Assembly: GCA_937915955.1 (NCBI GenBank)
Contig: CALGIB010000837.1
Coordinates: forward strand, 1-5,111
DNA: 5,111 bases
Source of the DNA: an uncultured Pseudomonadota bacterium
GTDB lineage: Bacteria > Myxococcota_A > UBA796 > CAJQPC01
Reading direction: 5' to 3'
How positions within the stretch are numbered: the stretch's first letter is position 1; every line of letters starts with the position of its first letter. Shown here one piece after another: positions 1 to 4,389 of the stretch. Made by a program: the position numbers and the translations under genes. A model generated the notes under the pieces. It saw only the letters and a list, made by a program, of their open reading frames with translations, was not told the origin of the DNA and made no database searches.

Positions 1-630
1 GGAGTCGATCTCTTCGTCGGTCAGGTCAGCCACGGTGACCGGGCTGTCCTTGTCGAAAGACCGCATGGGGGTGTTGTCCTTGCCGTTGCGGATGACCTCT
101 CGGAGGAAGCCGTCGCTGGCGACGTCGAGGAAGCCCTTGCGGCCGATGCCCGTGCCACTGCCGGCCTCGGAGTAGCCGGCCCCAGCGCCGCCGTGGCAGG
201 TGGTGCAGATGTCGTTGAACAGCTTGTCGCCCGTGGCGACGTCGCCCCTGAGCGGGGCCTCGTCCAGGGTCGCGCCCGGCGTGGTCTGCCAAGAGCGGAT
301 GTAGGAGACCAGCGCGTCGACGTTCTCTTCGGGCATGCCGGCGCCGAAGGCCACCATGTTGGTGCCGGCGCGACCTTTCACGATGGTCTGCTCGAAGAAG
401 TCGTTGGGGGCGGCGGCCAGGTAGTTGGCGCTGTTGAGCCGAGGCCCGACGCCGATCTTGCCTTCGCCCTCGGCGCCGTGACAGCCGGCGCACATCGCGA
501 ACAGCGCCTTGCCTTGTTCGACCTGAGCAGCCTCGCCTGGCGCCTGGTCCGGGCGATGGAGGTCGTCAGCGAGGGCGGTGGCCGAGGCGGCCGCAGCAAC
601 GAACAGAGCAATCGACAGCAGTCTGCGCAT
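1..630 (-). CDS. Exported dihaem cytochrome c (3' end cut by window edge)
   Basis: A periplasmic electron carrier with two class I c-type haem domains; 210 residues are visible and the C-terminus lies beyond base 1. The start ATG is at 630-628 and opens a Sec signal peptide (MRRLLSIALF, then an Ala-rich core) with likely cleavage after the ALA at residues 19-21. Haem site one is CAGCH at residues 47-51 with probable axial Met92. Haem site two is CTTCH at 142-146 with probable Met189 in NTPMRSF. Each domain ends in the helix typical of the family (NVDALVSYIRSW at 103-114; LTDEEID near the visible end). The size and paired-domain layout resemble cytochrome c4-like or other dihaem c proteins, which shuttle electrons to terminal oxidases or reductases; the partner is not shown here. 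There is no strong Shine-Dalgarno. The gene is divergent from its neighbours and preceded by a sigma-54 promoter. Only a few residues are probably missing. Confidence 0.93.
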   Translation of the reverse strand, partial: MRRLLSIALFVAAAASATALADDLHRPDQAPGEAAQVEQGKALFAMCAGCHGAEGEGKIGVGPRLNSANYLAAAPNDFFEQTIVKGRAGTNMVAFGAGMPEENVDALVSYIRSWQTTPGATLDEAPLRGDVATGDKLFNDICTTCHGGAGAGYSEAGSGTGIGRKGFLDVASDGFLREVIRNGKDNTPMRSFDKDSPVTVADLTDEEIDS

Positions 631-665
631 GTTGGTCTCGGGCGGGGGGTTTCTCGGTGGCCCCC

Positions 666-685
666 TTTTGCAAGCCACGTGCCCA
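666..685 (-). promoter_or_regulatory. Sigma-54 (-24/-12) promoter P1 for the cytochrome c gene
   Basis: Read on the minus strand, the sequence is GGGCACGTGGCTTGCAAAA. It matches the sigma-54 consensus TGGCACG-N4-TTGCW at 11 of 12 positions (first T is G). The invariant GG (683-682) and GC (671-670) are exactly 10 bases apart. Transcription would begin near 658, giving a leader of roughly 28 bases before the ATG at 630. A sigma-54 promoter needs an AAA+ enhancer-binding activator, usually bound some 80-150 bases upstream; palindromes at 738-749 and 759-769 lie in the right place. Confidence 0.72.
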
Positions 686-737
686 GCCAGTTTTCAGCCC
701 TGGCCGAACAGCGGATCGGCCCGTCACAGGAGTCCAC

Positions 738-769
738 GGGGTCGACCCCACCTGAGGGCCGGTCACCGG
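738..769. promoter_or_regulatory. Paired palindromes, candidate activator-binding site
   Basis: GGGGTCGACCCC at 738-749 is a perfect 12-base palindrome. CCGGTCACCGG at 759-769 is a 5-base inverted repeat around a single C. Their centres lie about 85 and 105 bases upstream of the start point predicted from P1, the usual distance for an enhancer-binding protein of a sigma-54 promoter. Assignment as an operator is inference: the core GGTCGACC also occurs inside genes in this GC-rich window (about 2744-2751 and 4154-4161). Confidence 0.3.
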
Positions 770-1078
770 TGTGCGGAATCGAACACGCCGTCGCGGGGAT
801 TCGACCGCTATCTGGATTCGCGGGTCCGCTGACCGGCAGGCCATCGCCGATCGCGCCGCGAGCGCCGCGACCTCGAGGGTCCTCTTACACCCCTCCTTCG
901 CGCCGCCGAGCGGGACGGCGACCTGTGGCCGCCTCCCCGAGCGGCCCGAGCCCGCGGCCCACCGCGAGCGAGGAGGTTCCCCTGGCCGAGGCCCTGGTCT
1001 ACGGTGCGGAGGAGAGCTGCCTCGGACTGAGCGCCGAACAGCCCAAGGACGAGTCCCTCCCACCGTGGATGCTGAACC

Positions 1079-1369
1079 ATGACCATGGAGCTGCCTGAGC
1101 TCGAGGAGGGGCTGCTCGACGAGGCGGCCCTGCGCACCCTCTGCGAGGAGATCCTGGCCCACACCGAGCTGGACCAGGTGCTGGCCAAGGGCCCCTCGGG
1201 CGGCCACACGCCCAACAAGGGCTGGGATCTGGGCGAGGCCCTCGAGGCCCTGATCGGCGCCCAGGTGCGCGGCATCCAGCTGCGCTATCGCTACCAGGGC
1301 AAGGCCTGGTTCGACACCATCCTGCGCAGCCCGGACGGCTACCGGGTGGTGCGGATGCACCAGTCATGA
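1079..1369 (+). CDS. Small conserved-looking soluble protein of unknown function (96 aa)
   Basis: No domain is recognised with confidence. The 96-residue product has no signal peptide or membrane segment. The N-terminal part is acidic and helical (ELPELEEGLLDEAALRTLCEEI). A loop rich in Gly/Lys/His follows (KGPSGGHTPNKGWD, residues about 37-50), and a basic beta-like C-terminus contains QLRYRYQGKAWFDTILRSP, ending GYRVVRMHQS. The latter reads like the paired strands of a small alpha+beta fold. Strong third-position G/C supports coding. The start is ATG 1079, with ATG 1085 as alternative; an in-frame TGA at 1073-1075 excludes a longer form. The ribosome site is weak (GGA at 1067-1069). It lies 13 bases before the membrane protein at 1383, so the two are probably cotranscribed. 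Its position beside the DUF2249 operon suggests an accessory role in the same process, but that is only contextual. Confidence 0.75.
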   Translation: MTMELPELEEGLLDEAALRTLCEEILAHTELDQVLAKGPSGGHTPNKGWDLGEALEALIGAQVRGIQLRYRYQGKAWFDTILRSPDGYRVVRMHQS

Positions 1370-1382
1370 TCCGGACGCGCTG

Positions 1383-1838
1383 ATGGCCAGGAAGTTCCCG
1401 GGTCAGCGCTGGCTCCGCATCAGCCTCCGCACCGTCCACCTCGGCTGCGTGGCCATGGTCCTGGGCGGCGCCGCCTTCGGCCGCCAGGACCTGGACCTCT
1501 GGCTGGCGGGCCTGCTCCTGTCCGGCGGGCTCATGGTGGTCGAGGAGCTCTACCGCTACGGCCTGGACTGGTTCCGCTGGGCCCAGGCCTGGGTGGTGCT
1601 CATCAAGCTGGGGCTGTTCGCCGTCGTGCTGACGCTGGAGGCCTGGCAGGTCCCCGCGCTCTGGTGTGCCCTGGTGCTCGGCGCGGTCATCAGCCACGCG
1701 CCGGGCAAGGTGCGGCAAGCGCCGCTGTGGGGCGCGCCAGGGCCCTGCGCGGACAAGTCGGACGTGAGCTCGGGTGGGTCGGATCCCACACGGAGGGGTC
1801 AAGATCGACCACAGACTGGGCTCGCCGACCCCGAGTGA
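1383..1838 (+). CDS. Small four-helix inner-membrane protein (151 aa)
   Basis: An integral inner-membrane protein of unknown function. Four hydrophobic segments are visible at about residues 17-33, 38-56, 69-87 and 90-104. Residues that may bind a cofactor or act in proton or metal handling lie in or near them: His19 in the first, the Glu54-Glu55 pair after the second, Lys75 in the third and His105 in ISHAPGKVRQ after the fourth. That last motif, placed just after the final helix, looks like a conserved family signature; I cannot name the family securely. The start ATG 1383 has a weak GGA 7 bases upstream and follows the preceding stop by 13 bases. The last 35-40 residues (after APLWG) are hydrophilic and rich in Gly/Ser/Asp, and their codons lose the G/C third-position bias, so this tail may be a recent extension. 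The next promoter lies just past its stop. Confidence 0.8.
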   Translation: MARKFPGQRWLRISLRTVHLGCVAMVLGGAAFGRQDLDLWLAGLLLSGGLMVVEELYRYGLDWFRWAQAWVVLIKLGLFAVVLTLEAWQVPALWCALVLGAVISHAPGKVRQAPLWGAPGPCADKSDVSSGGSDPTRRGQDRPQTGLADPE

Positions 1839-1853
1839 GGCTCGATCAGAGAG

Positions 1854-1873
1854 TTGGCCCGTCCCTTGCTTTG
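1854..1873 (+). promoter_or_regulatory. Sigma-54 (-24/-12) promoter P2 for the DUF1858/DUF2249 operon
   Basis: The sequence TTGGCCCGTCCCTTGCTTTG matches TGGCACG-N4-TTGCW at 11 of 12 positions (A to C in the -24 block). GG (1856-1857) and GC (1868-1869) are exactly 10 bases apart. Predicted transcription start is about 1881, only some 14 bases before the ATG at 1895, so the Shine-Dalgarno GAGGA (1882-1886) would lie at the very 5' end of the message. An inverted pair GGTC-N6-GACC at 1797-1810 lies about 70-85 bases upstream of the start point and is a candidate activator site. Confidence 0.68.
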
Positions 1874-1894
1874 AGCCGTTCGAGGACAGACGCC

Positions 1895-2650
1895 ATGGCC
1901 GACTTCACGCTGGACACGAAGGTCTCCGAGGCCCTGGCCCTCCGACCTGAGCTGCGCACGCTGCTCCCAGCCTTTCATCCCGCCTTCGCCAAGCTGAACA
2001 ACCCGGTCATCGGCAAGCTGCTGCCGCGCCTGGTCACCATCGGCGACGCCGCCAAGGTCGCGGGCGTGGACGCCGAGGCGCTGCTGGACGTGTTCAACCT
2101 GCCCAACCAGCCCCCACACACCCTGCCGTCCTCCGCCCCGGTCTCCGAGCCCGACCCGCCCTGGCTGAAGACCTCCCGCCGCCGCGAGCTGGACCTGCGC
2201 CCCATGCTGGCCGCCGGCCGCGAGCCCTTCCCCACGATCATGGACGCGCTCCGGCGCCTCGCCGTGGGCGAGGTGATCTCCCTGCGCATGCCCTTCGAGC
2301 CCGCTCCGCTGCGCTCGCTGCTGGGCAAGCGCGGCTGGGAGCACCACGTGGCCTGGCAGGACGGCGACTGCGTGGCCTCATTCTGGCGGCCCCCGGCCGA
2401 GGACGACATCACCGCCGTCGACCCCGGCGAGCGCTTCGCCGACGGCGTGCTGGACCTGCGAGGGCTCGAGCCCCCGCAGCCGCTGCGCATGGCCATGGCC
2501 ACCATCCTGGTCCGGGACCAGCTGACTATCCTGCACGACCGGGAGCCGGCGCTGCTCTACCCCCGCCTCACCGAGCGCGGCCTGGGCTGGACCGTCCACC
2601 AGGAAGAGGGCCACGTGCGCATCGAGATCCAGCCGGCCGATGCGCCCTGA
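1895..2650 (+). CDS. DUF1858 and tandem DUF2249 domain protein (251 aa)
   Basis: A cytoplasmic three-domain protein. Residues about 4-66 look like DUF1858, a small helical domain related to the N-terminal part of ScdA/YtfE-type proteins; the signs are the opening TLDTKVSEAL, the run LLPAFHPAF, and the closing IGDAAKVAGVDAEALLDVF. A Pro/Ser linker (70-95) leads to DUF2249 at about 98-165 (ELDLRPM start, PAPLRSLLGKRGWEHH core). A second, shorter DUF2249 follows at about 184-246 (VLDLRGLEPPQPL start, LLYPRLTERGLGW core). DUF2249 has a TusA-like fold and is often found near denitrification and NO-response genes. The biochemical role is not established, and no Cys characteristic of TusA is present in the LDLRG segment. 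The ATG at 1895 is chosen because DUF1858 begins there and GAGGA sits 8 bases upstream. The open frame extends back to 1664 but only through the neighbouring gene. The gene overlaps its downstream neighbour by 11 bases. Confidence 0.88.
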   Translation: MADFTLDTKVSEALALRPELRTLLPAFHPAFAKLNNPVIGKLLPRLVTIGDAAKVAGVDAEALLDVFNLPNQPPHTLPSSAPVSEPDPPWLKTSRRRELDLRPMLAAGREPFPTIMDALRRLAVGEVISLRMPFEPAPLRSLLGKRGWEHHVAWQDGDCVASFWRPPAEDDITAVDPGERFADGVLDLRGLEPPQPLRMAMATILVRDQLTILHDREPALLYPRLTERGLGWTVHQEEGHVRIEIQPADAP

Positions 2651-3854
2651 GCAGCTCACCCCCTGGCCGCGCGTGCTCCTGCCCCTGGCCCTGACCATGC
2701 TGGCCGAGGCCGGCGCCTGGCTGCTGATCGCGGCCCAGGAGCGGGTCGACCTGCAGGCCTGGTTCGGCAACACCGGGCTGCTTGCCGCGGTCCACCTGGT
2801 CACGCTGGGGGTGCTGGCGCTGGCCATCCAGGGTGTGGGCTGGCAGCTCGTGCCCGTGCTCACGGCCAAGCCCGCCTCGAGCTGGTTCCAGCGCCTCTCC
2901 GGGCCCCTGAACGTGCTCCTGATCAGCGCCATCCCCTTGATGTTGGTGGGCTTCCTGCGCTGGCCCTGGCTGGGGCTGGTGGGCGCCGGCCTGGCCATCA
3001 CGGCGCTGCTGGCGCGCTCGCTGCTGGTCCTGCCCGAGCTGCTGGGCGCTCAGGTCCGACCGCTCTCACGCCTGTGGCTGATCGGCGCGGAGCTGTCCCT
3101 CTGGGCGGGCCTGGCCCTGGGCGGCGCGCTCTACCTGGCGCGGGTGGGCCACCCCCTGCTGGACGACCACCTCGGCGGCCTCGGGCGTCACGCGGGCCTG
3201 CTCATGGCCGGCTGGGTCGGAGGCTGGGGCCTCGGCCTGGGCAGCCTCCTGCTGCCCATGTTCTCGATCGCCCCGGAGCCCCGCCGCTGGCTGTTCGCCC
3301 CGGCTCTGCTGCTGTGGTTCGGCGGCCTCGCGCTGGCCTGGGCGCCGCTGTGGGGAGCGGGGGCCCTCCTCGCCGCGCTCGCCCTGCTCGAGGCCCTGCG
3401 CAGGCGGGTCAAGCGGCGGCTGGAGCCCGGCCTGAGGCTGGCGATGGGCGCGCTCGCCCTGCTCGCCCTGCTGGGCCTGGCCGCGCCCTGGCTGCCCGGG
3501 CCTCTGCTCGTCGCGGCGGGCCTGAGCCTGCTGGCGCTGCCCTTCCTGCGCGGCGTCGCCTTGAAGATCGGCCCCTTCCTGGCCTGGGCGCACAGCACCG
3601 AGGGCCTGGGAGGGCCCCTGCCCGACGCGCCCGCCCTCTCTGGCGCTCTGGCCTCCTCGGCCGTGCTGGGCAGCCTCCTCGCCGGAGCCCTGCTCGTGGC
3701 CGGCTTGCTCACCGAGTGGTGGCTGGCTCGCCTGGGCGCTGGCCTGGGGGCGCTGGCCGCCCTGGCCGCCCTGACCGCCTTCCTCGGAGCCGTCGCGGGG
3801 CTGTGGCGGGCTCGACGCGCTCGAGCCGCCCTGCCCGGCATGGGCGCCGCCTGA
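2640..3854 (+). CDS. Polytopic membrane protein, haem-copper-oxidase/NnrS-like (404 aa)
   Basis: A very hydrophobic inner-membrane protein with about 12 predicted helices. Three histidine-bearing motifs sit at helix positions where haem ligands occur in distant relatives of haem-copper oxidases and similar 12-helix respiratory proteins: His52 in VHLVTLG, followed by Gln69-x2-Pro72; His184 in RHAGLLMAGW, followed by LLLPMF at 203-208; and His318 in KIGPFLAWAH (309-318). From family-style resemblance I infer a haem-binding membrane redox protein, possibly involved in NO or oxygen metabolism. I cannot see the full metal-site set of a true NorB or CcoN subunit (six ligand histidines), so it is unlikely to be a canonical reductase, and the typical NnrS motifs are not evident. 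The start ATG 2640 overlaps the previous stop (2648-2650), which implies translational coupling; there is no strong ribosome site of its own. A positively charged loop (RRRVKRR, 254-260) separates the two halves. Confidence 0.8.
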   Translation: MRPEQLTPWPRVLLPLALTMLAEAGAWLLIAAQERVDLQAWFGNTGLLAAVHLVTLGVLALAIQGVGWQLVPVLTAKPASSWFQRLSGPLNVLLISAIPLMLVGFLRWPWLGLVGAGLAITALLARSLLVLPELLGAQVRPLSRLWLIGAELSLWAGLALGGALYLARVGHPLLDDHLGGLGRHAGLLMAGWVGGWGLGLGSLLLPMFSIAPEPRRWLFAPALLLWFGGLALAWAPLWGAGALLAALALLEALRRRVKRRLEPGLRLAMGALALLALLGLAAPWLPGPLLVAAGLSLLALPFLRGVALKIGPFLAWAHSTEGLGGPLPDAPALSGALASSAVLGSLLAGALLVAGLLTEWWLARLGAGLGALAALAALTAFLGAVAGLWRARRARAALPGMGAA

Positions 3855-3869
3855 ACCCTGGAGCACCCC

Positions 3870-4226
3870 GTGAGCATCTTCGACCGCCTCAAGGAGCTGA
3901 TGTCCGAGCCCGAGCGGCCCATCGCCATCTACCGGGCCGAGGGCTTGGAGGGCGCGGTGCTCGACGCCCTGCGGACCGTCATGGACCCCGAGGCTGGCCT
4001 GGACATCGTGACGCTGGGCCTGGTGCGCAGGGTCCAGCTGGACGGCGACCAGGCGACGATCACGATGACCCTGACCACGCCGGGCTGCCCCGTGGCCGGC
4101 CGCCTCTTCCAGGAGGTCGAGGAGACCCTGGCCGCGCACGGTCTGTACGCCGAGGTCGACCTGGAGCTCGACCCTCCGTGGAGTTCCGAGGAGATCGCCG
4201 AGGAGGGCCGCGCACAGCTTGGGTGA
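3870..4226 (+). CDS. MIP18/SufT-like (DUF59) iron-sulfur maturation protein (118 aa)
   Basis: A small cytoplasmic protein of the MIP18 (DUF59, formerly FeS_assembly_P) family, whose members SufT and PaaD take part in maturation or repair of Fe-S proteins. Family hallmarks are visible: a helix EGAVLDALRTVMDPE leading to LDIVTLGLV (residues 44-52), strands around VQLDGDQATITMTL, and TTPGCP (69-74) with the conserved Cys73 that is the functional residue in this family, followed by the helix AGRLFQEVEETL. Length is normal for a stand-alone domain. The start is GTG at 3870, supported by GGAG at 3860-3863 six bases upstream; it lies 15 bases after the membrane protein's stop, so the two are in one operon. 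The acidic C-terminal tail (EEIAEEGRAQLG) follows a DPPWSSE segment that resembles the WTPEMISEE-type ending of many MIP18 proteins. The context suggests service of Fe-S proteins damaged or needed during the response. Confidence 0.9.
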   Translation: MSIFDRLKELMSEPERPIAIYRAEGLEGAVLDALRTVMDPEAGLDIVTLGLVRRVQLDGDQATITMTLTTPGCPVAGRLFQEVEETLAAHGLYAEVDLELDPPWSSEEIAEEGRAQLG

Positions 4227-4275
4227 AGTCGCACAGATCTCGGTGACAGATGCCCCGGATCGTCGCGGCGAAGCC

Positions 4276-4295
4276 ACCTGGAGGCCACCCCAGGT
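4276..4295 (+). other. Hairpin between SufT-like gene and P3
   Basis: ACCTGG (4276-4281) pairs with CCAGGT (4290-4295) across an 8-base loop. It lies 50 bases past the SufT-like stop and ends one base before the P3 promoter block. It could be a weak terminator for the upstream operon, but no T-run follows, so intrinsic termination is doubtful. Confidence 0.3.
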
Positions 4296-4314
4296 CGGCA
4301 CGTCGTTTGCAGAT
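4295..4314 (+). promoter_or_regulatory. Sigma-54 (-24/-12) promoter P3 for the barrel protein
   Basis: The sequence CGGCACGTCGTTTGCA (4296-4311) matches TGGCACG-N4-TTGCW at 11 of 12 positions (first T is C). GG (4297-4298) and GC (4309-4310) are exactly 10 bases apart. Predicted transcription start is about 4322, giving a leader of roughly 68 bases before the ATG at 4390 that contains a UUCG hairpin. Any upstream activator site would fall in or near the end of the SufT-like gene. Confidence 0.72.
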
Positions 4315-4332
4315 GCCGGAGTCCGTTGAGTT

Positions 4333-4346
4333 CGACCTTCGGGTCG
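4333..4346 (+). other. UUCG-tetraloop hairpin in the predicted leader
   Basis: CGACC-TTCG-GGTCG forms a perfect five-pair stem capped by the very stable C(UUCG)G tetraloop. It sits about 11 bases downstream of the predicted P3 start and 43 bases before the ATG at 4390. With no T-run after it, a terminator is unlikely; a message-stabilising 5' structure fits better. Both roles are inference. Confidence 0.4.
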
Positions 4347-4389
4347 CGCGCTCCCGCCGAAGCCCCGGCACACCCCTCGGAGATGCACC

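Larger units (their letters stand above)
631..1078. other. Divergent intergenic region, 448 bases
   Basis: This gap separates the minus-strand cytochrome from the plus-strand genes. The cytochrome-proximal part holds the P1 sigma-54 promoter and two palindromes. A further inverted pair, GGTC-N4-GACC, sits at 823-834, and the heptamer GGATTCG occurs twice (797-803 and 814-820). Open frames cross the region on both strands, but their translations are Arg/Pro/Ser-rich and have no recognisable domain. The exception is about 925-1098, where third-position G/C and an acidic translation hint at a short coding stretch (see findings). I found no convincing -35/-10 or -24/-12 promoter for the gene at 1079 and no FNR-type TTGAT-N4-ATCAA box. 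Confidence 0.6.

Noticed and set aside
656..671. Plus-strand GGTGGCCCCCTTTTGC as a sigma-54 promoter facing the gene at 1079
   Set aside because: The GG-to-GC spacing is 9 rather than the required 10, it lies about 400 bases from the gene, and the opposite strand holds the better P1 element.
193..924. Plus-strand open frame starting at 193 across the cytochrome gene
   Set aside because: It is antisense to a clear dihaem cytochrome c with signal peptide and two CxxCH motifs. Only the last part (after 925) shows any coding character of its own.
1664..1894. Upstream extension of the DUF1858/DUF2249 protein to ATG 1664
   Set aside because: The extension runs out of frame through the membrane protein gene and promoter P2. 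DUF1858 begins at the ATG at 1895, which has a proper ribosome site.
1839..1894. FNR/DNR-type (TTGAT-N4-ATCAA) box upstream of the DUF2249 operon
   Set aside because: No sequence in this gap or in 631-1078 fits the dyad; the region fits a sigma-54 promoter instead.
4227..4389. Intrinsic terminator after the SufT-like gene
   Set aside because: The two hairpins (4276-4295 and 4333-4346) have no following T-run, and the second lies downstream of the P3 start point.
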